DNA from: Paenibacillus sp. LHD-117
GTDB taxonomy: Bacteria > Bacillota > Bacilli > Paenibacillales > Paenibacillaceae
Assembly (NCBI RefSeq): GCF_030929555.1
Contig: NZ_JAVFVT010000038.1
Location: forward strand, 1-64,000
DNA: 64,000 bases
Direction of reading: 5' to 3'
In this document: piece after piece, positions 34,169 through 43,234 of the stretch
Layout of the letters: every line of letters begins with the position of its first letter
How positions within the stretch are numbered: position 1 is the first letter of the stretch
Position numbers and translations under genes: made by a program
Notes under the pieces: model-generated
The model's database searches: none
Told to the model about the DNA's origin: nothing
Seen by the model: the letters and a program-made list of their open reading frames with translations, nothing else

Positions 34169-35452
34169 TTGCAAATCCATACCGTCCAAAAAAACGACAC
34201 GCTCTGGAAGCTATCTCAAAGCTACGGCGTCCCGCTCGAGCATCTGTTCGTCGCGAACGGCTTGACGAGCCAAAGCGTTCTCGTCATCGGCCAGGCGATC
34301 ATTATCCCGACGGAACCGGAGCCGACCACACACAAGGTGCTCGTCGGCGAGTCGCTATGGAAGATTAGCCAACGTTACGGCGTCACGATTCAGGAGCTCG
34401 CCGCGGCGAACGGCATCCGCAATCCTGCGCTCATCTATCCCGGCCAGCTGCTCAAGATCCCAGCACCGGCGAAGCCGGTTATCGAAGTCAACGCCTACGT
34501 CGAACGAATGGGACAGACCGGCGCGACGCTAACGGCGAATGTCGGCGATTACTTGACCTACTTAAGCCCGTTCAGCTACCGCATTCTGGCGAACGGCTCG
34601 CTGATACCGCTCGACGACGAAGCCGTCATCGCCGCCGCCTACGAGAAACGGGCGGTTCCGATGATGGTCATCACGAACTTCGAAGGCGATAACTTCAGTC
34701 CGGAGATCGCGCATGCCGTCGTGGCGGATGCCGCCATCCAGAACCAGGTCATCGCGAACATCGTCGCGGTCATGCGGCAGAAGCGTTACTTGGCGCTGAA
34801 CGTGGACCTCGAATACGTTCCGCCCGCGGACCGCGAGCTGTTCAACGTTTTTCTGCAGCGGCTCGTCGACACGCTTCATCCTTACGGCTATCTCGTATCG
34901 TCCGCCCTGGCGCCGAAGCTGTCCGCCACGCAGGACGGAGCCTTATACGAAGCGCATGACTACGAGGCGCATGGCCGCATTCTGGATTTCGTCATCCTGA
35001 TGACCTACGAATGGGGCTGGGCCGGCGGACCGCCACGAGCCGTAGCTCCGCTGAACGAGGTCGTCAAGGTTTTGAACTATGCTCTTACTGTCATTCCCTC
35101 GAACAAAATCATCATGGGAATTCCGCTCTATGGGTACGACTGGACGCTGCCTTATATTACGGGAGGACGCTGGGCGCCTTCCGTCAGCTCCCATGCCGCC
35201 GTCGAACGCGCGGCCAAGTACGGCGGCGTTATTCAATACGACGAACCTTCCCAAGCTCCTAACTTCCATTATTTCGACGAACAGGGCAAGGAGCATGTCG
35301 TTTGGTTCGAGGACGCGCGCAGCATCCAGGCGAAGCTGGACGTCGTGAAGTCGCTTAAGCTTCGCGGCGTCAGCTATTGGGTGCTTGGCGTCGCCTTCCC
35401 GCAGAACTGGTTCGTGCTGGGGGAAAATTTCACGATCAAGAAGCTGATCTAG
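34169..35452 (+). CDS. sleL: SleL/YaaH-like spore cortex-lytic N-acetylglucosaminidase
   Basis: The product is 427 residues. Two LysM peptidoglycan-binding repeats (residues about 2-47 and 54-98: HTVQKNDTLWKLSQSYGV; HKVLVGESLWKISQRYGV) precede a GH18 domain (about 105-425). The catalytic motif is LNVDLEYV with Asp213 and Glu215. There is no signal peptide, typical of these spore proteins. The start is TTG 34169 with AGGAGGAGG upstream. Family members hydrolyse muramic-delta-lactam cortex during germination. It is monocistronic, divergent from the pur operon. Confidence 0.9.
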   Translation: MQIHTVQKNDTLWKLSQSYGVPLEHLFVANGLTSQSVLVIGQAIIIPTEPEPTTHKVLVGESLWKISQRYGVTIQELAAANGIRNPALIYPGQLLKIPAPAKPVIEVNAYVERMGQTGATLTANVGDYLTYLSPFSYRILANGSLIPLDDEAVIAAAYEKRAVPMMVITNFEGDNFSPEIAHAVVADAAIQNQVIANIVAVMRQKRYLALNVDLEYVPPADRELFNVFLQRLVDTLHPYGYLVSSALAPKLSATQDGALYEAHDYEAHGRILDFVILMTYEWGWAGGPPRAVAPLNEVVKVLNYALTVIPSNKIIMGIPLYGYDWTLPYITGGRWAPSVSSHAAVERAAKYGGVIQYDEPSQAPNFHYFDEQGKEHVVWFEDARSIQAKLDVVKSLKLRGVSYWVLGVAFPQNWFVLGENFTIKKLI

Positions 35453-35481
35453 CCCGCCTCAAATTAAAAGTTCAACAACAA

Positions 35482-36402
35482 CTAAAGATGCGAGAACTTG
35501 GAGAACATTCGGTTGTAGCGTTCCTCCAGCCCTTTGGACAACAAATGGAAACCGACGATTAAAATCACGTACGCGGCGAGCGGCGAATAGAAGATCCACT
35601 CGTTAGCATAAAAGTTCCCCCTCGCCTGTCCGATCAATCCGCCCCATTCGTTCGTGCGGCTGTGGAACTCGACCGGGTCGAAATATTTGGTCGTCCCGCC
35701 GACGAATATCCGGAAGAGCGCAAGCTGGCCGAATAACGTCAGCACGAGAATGATCTCCTGCACGGTCAGGATCAAGAAGCTTTCCTTCAGATGGGGGAAC
35801 AGATGAGAGCGGATAATTTTGCCGCCGCCGGCGCCGAGCGTCTGGGACGCCGTCACGTATTGGCGCTCCCGAAGCACCAGCGTTTTCGCCTTGACCGTCG
35901 AGACGATGGACGGAATGCCCACGATCGTCAATACGATCGCCAGCAATAACGACATCATGAACGGCGAAGCGACCGGGTTCATCGTAATTCCGATCATGGA
36001 CAGCCAGATGACGACGAAGATCGGGATTCCGTTCAGCATGCTCCATACGGAGCTGCCTTCCTCCCGCTTCGCCGCGGGTTTCCCGTAATAGCCGAGCAAC
36101 ATGCCTAGACCGCCGCCGATCGCGACGCGCGCGAGGGCGATCCCCACGGAGAGGAATACCGTATATTTGGCTCCGTACAGCAGCTTCGTCAATATATCGT
36201 AGCCGTTTTTGTCCGTGCCTAACGGATAATCGGCGCCAGGCGCGACCGGAGGAGCGATGACGCTGCCGTCGCCTTTCTCGTCGATGACGTATTCGATTTT
36301 CACTTGATCCTTCGGATCATGCGGGGCGAGGAGCGGACCGAATAAGGCCGTCAGCAGCATCGCCGCCGTTAGGATAAGTCCCGCTATCAATGTTTTGTTC
36401 AT
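35482..36402 (-). CDS. ABC transporter permease (DppC/OppC type)
   Basis: The product is a 306-residue permease with an N-terminal membrane anchor, the OppC-like extracellular start (GPLLAPHDPKDQVK, YPLGTDKNGYDIL) and about five further membrane segments. The coupling loop resembles the EAA motif (ASQTLGAGGGKIIRSHLFPH). It is translated with the partner permease (four-base ATGA overlap). No ATP-binding or substrate-binding protein gene is nearby, so the transporter is incomplete in this window. Peptide or nickel uptake would be the family default. Confidence 0.85.
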   Translation of the reverse strand: MNKTLIAGLILTAAMLLTALFGPLLAPHDPKDQVKIEYVIDEKGDGSVIAPPVAPGADYPLGTDKNGYDILTKLLYGAKYTVFLSVGIALARVAIGGGLGMLLGYYGKPAAKREEGSSVWSMLNGIPIFVVIWLSMIGITMNPVASPFMMSLLLAIVLTIVGIPSIVSTVKAKTLVLRERQYVTASQTLGAGGGKIIRSHLFPHLKESFLILTVQEIILVLTLFGQLALFRIFVGGTTKYFDPVEFHSRTNEWGGLIGQARGNFYANEWIFYSPLAAYVILIVGFHLLSKGLEERYNRMFSKFSHL

Positions 36403-37283
36403 CGGAGGAACACCTTCCCTAAGCCGAATAAGAATGCCCGCAGCAAGCCGTAGCCGATGGCGTACAGAACGAGGAACGCGAGCAGCCCGTTCACGACGAT
36501 ATTGTATTGGTAGCCATGATCGAATGCGTTGGAGAAAATAAGCATCGTGATGCCGTTGTTATTGAACAGGTATTCCACGATGAATAAATTGCCCATAATG
36601 ATGCCCATCAGCTTATGGACATCCCCTTTGACGAATGGAAGCACATTAGGAAGCGCATGAAAAAAAATGATATAAGCTTTGCCGAGACCTCTGGCTTTGG
36701 CATTGCCGATGTAGTCCTCCGTAAGCGTCAGCTTCATCTGCATCGCTACGCTTCTGATCATGTAGTTCGCGGGAATGATGATCATCGAGATCAGTGGCAG
36801 CACGATTGCCGGATCGTCGTACGTTAACGTGGCAACCTGAAACAGGACAACCCCGGATTCCTTGGCGATCAGCACGATGACGAACTGCAGGATCAGCACC
36901 ACTACGAAGTCTGGAAGCGAGCCTACAAGATCGACAATCGATTTCAGCCATCCGGCCTTGGACACCGTGAAGTAAATGCCGACGAAAATGCCGATCGTCG
37001 TGCCGATCAAAGCTCCAGCCGTTACGTACAGAAACGAAGTCCTGAAGTAATCCCCGATTCTTTCCCAGAACGTATACTCGTTCTTGCCCACGTAGAAGCG
37101 GAACGTCTCGCCGTCGCCAATTCCCGCAAAATAGTGTTGGATCGCCTGAACCCCCTGGCTCCAAGCGATTCGGATCGGACCGCCCTCGAAATCGGTTTGG
37201 ATGACGAGGGGGAGCGCCGCCAGGAGTAAAACGAATAGGATCATGCCCGGTACCATGATCGTTGTTTGCGCCGCTTTCGACAT
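36399..37283 (-). CDS. ABC transporter permease (DppB/OppB type)
   Basis: The product is a 294-residue permease with an N-terminal transmembrane segment (about 8-28), a periplasmic-side loop of about 70 residues and five or more further segments. The EAA-like coupling motif is IGNAKARGLGKAYIIFFHAL. It is first of a two-gene unit with the DppC-type permease. The absence of ATPases suggests that it shares components encoded elsewhere, or is a regulated orphan. Confidence 0.83.
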   Translation of the reverse strand: MSKAAQTTIMVPGMILFVLLLAALPLVIQTDFEGGPIRIAWSQGVQAIQHYFAGIGDGETFRFYVGKNEYTFWERIGDYFRTSFLYVTAGALIGTTIGIFVGIYFTVSKAGWLKSIVDLVGSLPDFVVVLILQFVIVLIAKESGVVLFQVATLTYDDPAIVLPLISMIIIPANYMIRSVAMQMKLTLTEDYIGNAKARGLGKAYIIFFHALPNVLPFVKGDVHKLMGIIMGNLFIVEYLFNNNGITMLIFSNAFDHGYQYNIVVNGLLAFLVLYAIGYGLLRAFLFGLGKVFLR

Positions 37284-37377
37284 GCCTGGAATTCCCGCCT
37301 TTCTGTTTCATTCCATAATTGAATCCATTATAGCTCTCTCGCATATCCGATCATAAGTGCAAAGATTGGAAAATAGC

Positions 37378-37406
37378 GAAGAGCCGCCTAGTAGAGGCAG
37401 CTCTTC
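37378..37406 (-). terminator. terminator downstream of the TraB/GumN gene
   Basis: GAAGAGCCGCCT and AGGCAGCTCTTC pair with one mismatch. On the minus strand GCTATTTTCC follows. Confidence 0.6.
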
Positions 37407-37422
37407 GTTCTTCCGGCGTTAC

Positions 37423-38669
37423 TTATACTCTCGTAACGGTATAGCCCATCTCTTCCAGCAAGGCGACCAGTCCGTCTTCCCCTGCTAGATGCAGCGCGCC
37501 CACGACGACGAAGAACGTTGCCGCTTGTTTGCCGCTTAAATAGCCGTCGATCTGCTCCGCCATCAAAAGATTGCGGTTTTTCAGAAGCGCGTTGTAATAT
37601 TCTTCGTCGGACTGCATGTCCTCGGCCATCTGGTTTAATTCCTCGACGTCGCCTTCCACCCACATGGCGGACAGATCTTCGACGCCTTCACTCTCATAGT
37701 AGAAGCCGTAGATGGCGCCCATCAGCATGGACTCTTGCAGCTCTTTGGAGAAGCCGTCGTACATCTTATATTGGGACTCAAACGACTCGAGCTCCAGAAT
37801 CGGTTTTTCTTCCTCGATGGCCTGCTCCAGGAAATATTGGTCGATGCCAAGCTCCGGCTCGTATTCCGAATCCTCGCTCAGCCAGCTGTTCAGAATCATC
37901 GAAGCGAACCAAGGCTCGAACCGGTCAAGCGCATTCGTCTCGATCTCCAGATCGGTCAAGAGCTGGACGACGGCCTGGTATCCCTCGGAGGAAAGATGAT
38001 TGCGCAGCGTCGTGCCGTCTTTGTAGGTCCCGAGATCCTCTAGAAGCTTGGTGACATCGACCGTATCCGATTCGACGTTCACTTCCACCGTCAGGAAGTC
38101 GGATTGCTCGTACGCTTCGGTAATCTCTTCACGGAGCGGATACATCGCTTCATTCGCCACGTGGATGGAGCCGAGCATGTAAACGACATTGCCGTCTTTC
38201 TCCACCTTGTACATGAAGCCGCGGCTTTCCTGTACCGTATCGATGATGACCGCGCGAAGCTCTTCGTCCCATTCGATTTCGTAGCCGGCTGCTTCCACGA
38301 TGAAACGCAGAGGCACGTATGTAGATTTATTAACGATTTTTGGCGCGGCGGTAAGCTCGTGTGGAGTCGTGTTCACATAGGCCGTAAAACGATCGATCTC
38401 CAAGCTGATAATAACCTTGTCGCTTGTTGCCGTAACGATTCTCAGCTTCTCGTTCCAGTCGAGCTCGAAGTCCAGCTTCTCGAGCAGCATGCGAACGGGA
38501 ACGTATGTGGTGCCTTTCTCGACGAACGGCTTCTGTTCGCCGAACTTCACCGGCTCCCCGTCGATCCAGATGGAGAGAGGCGCGGGCGCGGCGGTAGCGG
38601 CCGATGTTGCGGCGGCAAAACTGAAGAATAAGACCAAAGCTACAAATAATGCGGTAAATATCGTTTCAT
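37423..38669 (-). CDS. TraB/GumN-family protein with N-terminal stalk domains; start region apparently frameshifted
   Basis: From about residue 20 the product has a copper-amine-oxidase-like stalk domain (KFGEQKPFVEKGTTYVPVRM, then INKST-type second half VNKSTYVPLRFIVEAAGYEI). A TraB/GumN domain follows (VVYMLGSIHVANEAMYPLRE, then VVGALHLAGEDGLVALLEEM). The in-frame start would be TTG 38637, which cuts into the signal peptide. A proper ATG at 38669 with AGGAGAG upstream opens MKR in another frame; adding one base near 38659 would join it to FTALFVALVLFFSF and give a normal signal peptide. So either there is a one-base deletion (mutation or sequencing error) or a rare ATT start. Function in the family is unclear. 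Confidence 0.75.
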
Positions 38670-38785
38670 CAATGACTTCTCTCCTCTATTCATATAGGTC
38701 CTCAGATAGTAATCCTATCCAAGACATGTCCTATTCTATCAAATCTTTTCCAATTTTAATAGAGTGTGGGTAGAGGAATATGCAG

Positions 38786-38832
38786 AAAAAAAAGGAAGCC
38801 CTATGTCCCTGGTCATGGAACATAAGGCTTCC
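38786..38832 (-). terminator. terminator of the nitroreductase gene
   Basis: GGAAGCCCTATGT and ACATAAGGCTTCC form a long stem (38794-38832) followed on the minus strand by eight Ts. Confidence 0.85.
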
Positions 38833-38849
38833 GTTTCGTTAGGCAGAGG

Positions 38850-39473
38850 TTACCCTTCCAGCCATACCGATTTCTCTTCGATCGACGCGCGTTTCTGTGT
38901 TGGCGGAGCCATATCCGGATATCCGAGATAGATCAGCGCCACGATTTCTTCCTGACCTTCCGTTAAGCCAAGCGCGCTGCGCATCAGCGGATTGAACATC
39001 AGCTCGCCCGAACGCCAGATCGCGCCCAGACCGTGAGCATGCGCGGCAAGCAGCAGGTTCTGAACGGCGGCCTGCGAGGCGGCCAGCTCTTCCGCATATA
39101 CGGCGCGCGCGTCATCCGACTTCGAGTAGATCGCCGCGATGACAACGGGCGAACGGTACGCCTTCGCCCGCTCCTTCTGCAGCTTCTCCTCCAGCTCCTC
39201 GGATCCCATCTCCGGCCAGCCCGCCTTCGCTACGTTTGCGTAACCTTCGCCAAGTACCGACCTTCCTTCTCCTGTCATGACGATAAACCGCCAAGGCTGC
39301 GAATTGAAGTGATTGGGCGCCCAGCTTGCCGCTTCCAGCAGTTCTTCGATAATCGCGCGATCCACCGGATCGCTTTTTACTCTGCCGATGGAACGGCGCG
39401 TGCGGATGGCATCCAACACGTCCATCGTCGCCCGTTGCCCGGGATTGTTAGTTACCTGTGATTCCATGCTCAT
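38850..39473 (-). CDS. nitroreductase-family FMN oxidoreductase
   Basis: The product is a 207-residue flavoprotein. The FMN-binding start AIRTRRSIGRVKSDPVDRA and EAASWAPNHFNSQPWRFIVM are classical for the family. GLGAIWRSGELMFNPLMRS and IALIYLGYPD-type C-terminus (here EEIVALIYLGYPDMAPP) complete it. It should reduce nitro or quinone compounds with NAD(P)H; the substrate is unknown. ATG 39473 has AGAGGAG upstream. It is a single gene next to msrAB, another redox-stress gene. Confidence 0.88.
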   Translation of the reverse strand: MSMESQVTNNPGQRATMDVLDAIRTRRSIGRVKSDPVDRAIIEELLEAASWAPNHFNSQPWRFIVMTGEGRSVLGEGYANVAKAGWPEMGSEELEEKLQKERAKAYRSPVVIAAIYSKSDDARAVYAEELAASQAAVQNLLLAAHAHGLGAIWRSGELMFNPLMRSALGLTEGQEEIVALIYLGYPDMAPPTQKRASIEEKSVWLEG

Positions 39474-39508
39474 TTCATCATTCTCCTCTTATCCCATATG
39501 ATTTAATG

Positions 39509-40480
39509 TTAGTTCTCGAACAGATGCGCGTACTCCCCGTATCCTTCTTCCGTAAGCTTATCCTTCGGCACGAACCGAAGTGAAGCCGAGTTGATGCAAT
39601 ACCGCAGACCTGTCGGCTGAGGTCCGTCATCGAATACATGCCCGAGATGGGAATCCCCTTCCTTGCTCCTCACTTCAACCCTGACCATAAAATGGCTCGT
39701 ATCCGTATGCTCCGTAACAGACGCCTTCTGCAGCGGCTTCGTGAAGCTCGGCCAGCCGCAGCCCGCGTCGTATTTGTCCTTGGAGCTGAACAGCGGCTCT
39801 CCCGATACGATGTCGACATAGATACCGTCTTCGGCATGATCCCAATATTCGCCCGTGAACGGCCGCTCTGTCCCGTTTTGCTGGGTCACGTTGAATTGAA
39901 TCGGCGTCAGCCTCTTCTTCAAATCCTCTTGATCTTTTTTCATCGACCAGTTGCGGGCGATAAAGGCGTCTCGGCCGGAACCCTTGCGGTACATTTTGTA
40001 CCGGTACGGATTTTTGTTATGGTAGTCTTGATGGTAATCCTCCGCGGGATAGAAAACGCCCGCTTCTGTAATTTCCGTTACGATCGGCTTGTCGAAGCGG
40101 CCGCTCGCCTCAAGCTCGGCCTTCGATTGCTCCGCTTCCTTGCGCTGCTCTTCTGTGTAATAGAAGATACCGGTGCGATACGACTCCCCGCGGTCATGGA
40201 ACTGGCCTCCCGCATCGGTCGGATCGATCTGCCGCCAGAAAATGTCCAGCAGCTTGCGGTAAGGGAATACTGCCGGATCGTAGGTGATGAGTACCGCCTC
40301 CGCATGGCCCGTCGTCTCGGAACAGACCTCCTCGTACGTCGGATTCGTTGTATGCCCGCCGGTATAGCCGGACACGACCGAAACGATGCCCGGCATTTCT
40401 TCGAACGGCGTGACCATGCACCAGAAGCAGCCTCCCGCGAAAGCCGCATTCTCGTACCGGTTTGATTGCTGTTGCTCCAT
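39509..40480 (-). CDS. msrAB: bifunctional methionine sulfoxide reductase MsrA-MsrB
   Basis: The product is a 323-residue fusion. MsrA (about 10-165) has the catalytic GGCFWC (Cys18) and the later TDAGGQFHDRGESYRTGIFY. MsrB (about 180-320) has AGCGWPSF and the catalytic Cys295 in RYCINSASLRF. The first zinc CxxC of typical MsrB is replaced (DIVSGEPLFSS), so this MsrB appears to be of the zinc-free type. It repairs both sulfoxide stereoisomers. ATG 40480 is preferred because GAGGTGG precedes it; an in-frame upstream start at 40528 is weaker. Confidence 0.93.
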   Translation of the reverse strand: MEQQQSNRYENAAFAGGCFWCMVTPFEEMPGIVSVVSGYTGGHTTNPTYEEVCSETTGHAEAVLITYDPAVFPYRKLLDIFWRQIDPTDAGGQFHDRGESYRTGIFYYTEEQRKEAEQSKAELEASGRFDKPIVTEITEAGVFYPAEDYHQDYHNKNPYRYKMYRKGSGRDAFIARNWSMKKDQEDLKKRLTPIQFNVTQQNGTERPFTGEYWDHAEDGIYVDIVSGEPLFSSKDKYDAGCGWPSFTKPLQKASVTEHTDTSHFMVRVEVRSKEGDSHLGHVFDDGPQPTGLRYCINSASLRFVPKDKLTEEGYGEYAHLFEN

Positions 40481-40709
40481 CGCTGCCACCTCGCCTTTCT
40501 GTACGTGCTTCCCTCTATTATAAACCATTATTTATCCATGCGAAAATAAGGACAACCGCGCCGCCCTTTGTTACAATTAAATGACATCCGCGACCCTATC
40601 CGGCTTGCCTGCGTCAATTTATGGGGGCAACGGGCAAGGGAGCAAAAGCGATTTTTCAATGACGTTCATCCGCTGACGGCATAATCGATAGACTTGAGAG
40701 GTGAATGCA

Positions 40710-41141
40710 ATGAATGATTTAAGTTTGGAAACAAACCTGGCAGGCCGGCAGGCACAGGCGACGCGCAAGCGCAGAAGCGCCGTGTCCCTCGTCGTATTCA
40801 TCGGCGTATGGGCGGTGTTGATCGGCGGCGGCTTTTACATGGCGAAGTGGTATACCGATCGCATGCAGCAGGAGATTACGGCGGATATCGAGAGTCAGAC
40901 CGCTGCCCAGCTGCAGGAGATGCAGAAGTCTTACGACGCCAAGCTCGGGCAATTGGAGGCAAGCTATTCGGCGGAGATGACGGAGCTGAAGGGCAAGATC
41001 GACGCGCTTAACGAGCTGCTGACCTTCACGAAGGACAACGCGGACACGAAGACCGACAATAGCAACAAGCTTTACACGCAGCTGAACGAAGTGAAGAAAC
41101 AATTGGACGAATTGAAAAAAAGCTTGGATGTACTCAAATGA
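40710..41141 (+). CDS. membrane-anchored coiled-coil protein
   Basis: The product is 143 residues: a basic cytoplasmic start ending in RKRRS, one transmembrane segment (about 24-45, VVFIGVWAVLIGGGFYMAKW) and a long outward coiled coil (about 50-143) with heptads such as EMQKSYDAKLGQLEASYSAE and LYTQLNEVKKQLDELKKSL. ATG 40710 follows GAGAGGTG. It overlaps the phosphodiester glycosidase gene by four bases (ATGA), so both are coexpressed. No named family is recognised; an anchoring or spacing role for its partner is inferred from the coupling. Confidence 0.75.
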   Translation: MNDLSLETNLAGRQAQATRKRRSAVSLVVFIGVWAVLIGGGFYMAKWYTDRMQQEITADIESQTAAQLQEMQKSYDAKLGQLEASYSAEMTELKGKIDALNELLTFTKDNADTKTDNSNKLYTQLNEVKKQLDELKKSLDVLK

Positions 41142-42214
41142 CCATCACCGTCAAAACCTTAAACCGAACCGCACTTCTGGCCTTATCTCCGTTCGTAGGC
41201 ATTCTGATCTGGCTGTTTGCCAGCCAAATGACCATTCAGCTCTCCAGTCCGGACGGCATCGGCTTGCAAGGCGGGCAAACCGCCAGGCCGGAGGGGATGA
41301 TCGCGGAGTTGGCGGGCGGGCTGGACGCCGCTCGCGAGACGGCCGTACATACGGGACAATCGATCAAGAAGCAGCTGGACTTATACAACAAGACGAACGC
41401 GGAGATGGCCGCAATCTCGAAGCTTGCCGCCGCGCAGGCCGCGCGTCCTCTCGCCATCTACGACGGCAAGATTACGGCTCGGCTCGGCAAGCCATCCGCG
41501 ACCATCAATACGGACAAGCTTCGGGCGCAGCTATTTTATTTGAGCCACGATGGCTTCAAAAGCTACGCGGTCAAAATTCTGCTGAAGTCCGCCGACTCTA
41601 TGCGGATGGTTCTCGGCGGCTCCGAAGTCGGACAAGCGCAGACGACGCTGCAGGCCGTTAAGGAGCATAAGGCGGCCGTCGGCGTCAATGCAGGCGGCTT
41701 CGCGGACGGCGGGAGCAAACGTTATCCGCTTAGCACCACCATTCTTGACGGAAAGTACGTGACCGGCTTCGAGCCTTCCTATTCGGATCTGTTCTTCGTC
41801 GGCATGAACGGGAACAATGAATTGATCGGTGGCAAATTCGCGAGCAAGGACCAGCTGGATTCGAAGAAGCCGAAGTTCGGCGCTTCCTTCGTCCCCGTGC
41901 TTCTGCGCGGAGGAACCGCCCAGGCGATCCCGCTCAAGTGGCAGATCAGCCCTCGGCGGGCACCGCGTACCGTTATCGCCAACTACAAGGATGACCAGCT
42001 GCTGATCCTCGTCACGGACGGCTACAACGAGTCGGGCAGCTCCGGCGCCACGCTGGCGGAGCTGCAAAACTTGCTCAAGGGTTACGGCGCGGTGGACGCC
42101 TACAACCTCGACGGCGGCGGCTCGTCTTCGCTTGTTTTTGGCGGCAAGCTCATTAACAAACCGTCGGACGGATCCTTGCGCAAGCTGCCTACCCATTTTT
42201 TATTTTTCAAATAA
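41138..42214 (+). CDS. phosphodiester glycosidase (NAGPA-domain) protein
   Basis: The product is 358 residues. It has an N-terminal transmembrane segment (about 9-30), a helical stretch and a NAGPA domain (about 150-358). The domain motifs are GVNAGGFADG, SPRRAPRTVIANYKDDQLLI, VTDGYN and NLDGGGSSSLVFGG. In humans the family removes GlcNAc from phosphate diesters; bacterial members are surface proteins thought to act on polymer-linked phosphodiesters such as teichoic acids. The catalytic region lies outside the membrane. It is translationally coupled to the coiled-coil protein gene. Confidence 0.85.
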   Translation: MTITVKTLNRTALLALSPFVGILIWLFASQMTIQLSSPDGIGLQGGQTARPEGMIAELAGGLDAARETAVHTGQSIKKQLDLYNKTNAEMAAISKLAAAQAARPLAIYDGKITARLGKPSATINTDKLRAQLFYLSHDGFKSYAVKILLKSADSMRMVLGGSEVGQAQTTLQAVKEHKAAVGVNAGGFADGGSKRYPLSTTILDGKYVTGFEPSYSDLFFVGMNGNNELIGGKFASKDQLDSKKPKFGASFVPVLLRGGTAQAIPLKWQISPRRAPRTVIANYKDDQLLILVTDGYNESGSSGATLAELQNLLKGYGAVDAYNLDGGGSSSLVFGGKLINKPSDGSLRKLPTHFLFFK

Positions 42215-42227
42215 GACGCCTAAAGTG

Positions 42228-42268
42228 AAACGGCGGTCGCGCTATCGGAATTTAAGCGCGACCGCCGT
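42228..42268. terminator. GC-rich hairpin between convergent genes
   Basis: GGCGGTCGCGC and GCGCGACCGCC form an 11-base perfect stem whose right part includes the stop region of pxpC. T-runs are short on both sides. Confidence 0.55.
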
Positions 42269-43234
42269 TCTTAGCATGTGGAAATCCTTCTCCGAAGCGA
42301 GCAGCAAGCTTTCGGCCTCTCGATGCGTAATAAGTTCGAACCTGACCTCCGCACCGGGCTTCAGCTGGGCGAACATCGGGATGTCGACCGAAGCGACATG
42401 CGCGATTCTCGGGTAACCGCCGGTCGTCTGGCGGTCGGCGAGCAGCACGATCGGGCTGCCGTTTGGCGGAAGCTGGATGGTACCCGCGGAGACCGCCTCC
42501 GACAGCAGCTCGCCTTCCTGCCGGATCGCCACCCGTTCGCCTTCCAGCCTGCAGCCCATCCGATCCGATTGATGGCCGATGCGGAAGCTGCCGCCGAATA
42601 GCATCCGCTTGCCTTCTTCGGTCAACCTTCCGTAATGCGCCCCGGGAAACGCCCGCACGACGGCGGTCTCCCTCTCCGCGATCGCGAAGTGCTCCGCGTG
42701 CCAGCCTCCGGGTGCGCGCCTTTCGAGCAAGGCTGCCGTCAATCGGCCGTTCAGCGAGCCGCTGGCGAATGGCTTAGCCTCCAGCTTATCGCCCGCCTGC
42801 AGCATTCGTCCCCTGTATCCGCCTAACCCGGCTCTTAGATAGGTGCTTCGGCTGCCCATGACGGGAGGAAGATCAATCCCGCCCGCTAAGGCGATGTAGC
42901 TTCGGAAGCCTGACCGGCAGCCGCGGAAAGCGAGGACCGCGCCTGCCCGCACGAGTACAGGCCGCCACATCGGCACAGGCTCGCCATCGACCTCCGGCAT
43001 CAGATCGGCACCGCATACGGCGATAATCGCCTCCTTCTCCATACGAAGCTGCGCGCCCGTCCAGGTCAGCTCAAGCACGGCTTCCGCTTCCCCGTTGCCG
43101 ACCAGCACGTTGGCCGCCCTCGCGGCGGATACGTCCATTGCGCCCCCTACGACAACCCCCTGCTTCTGGTAGCCGAATCTGCCCATATCCTGCACCGTTG
43201 CCTGCAGCCCCGGCTTTAGCACCGTGATCGTCAT
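42242..43234 (-). CDS. pxpC: 5-oxoprolinase subunit PxpC (KipA-like)
   Basis: The product is a 330-residue biotin-dependent-carboxylase-like protein. Motifs are LKPGLQATVQDMGRFGYQ, AMDVSAARAANVLVGN, YIALAGGIDLPPVMGSRST, and near the end LADRQTTGGYPRIAHV. With PxpA and PxpB it forms the ATP-dependent bacterial 5-oxoprolinase, which opens pyroglutamate to glutamate. ATG 43234 overlaps the pxpB stop by four bases. Confidence 0.93.
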   Translation of the reverse strand: MTITVLKPGLQATVQDMGRFGYQKQGVVVGGAMDVSAARAANVLVGNGEAEAVLELTWTGAQLRMEKEAIIAVCGADLMPEVDGEPVPMWRPVLVRAGAVLAFRGCRSGFRSYIALAGGIDLPPVMGSRSTYLRAGLGGYRGRMLQAGDKLEAKPFASGSLNGRLTAALLERRAPGGWHAEHFAIAERETAVVRAFPGAHYGRLTEEGKRMLFGGSFRIGHQSDRMGCRLEGERVAIRQEGELLSEAVSAGTIQLPPNGSPIVLLADRQTTGGYPRIAHVASVDIPMFAQLKPGAEVRFELITHREAESLLLASEKDFHMLRTAVALKFR

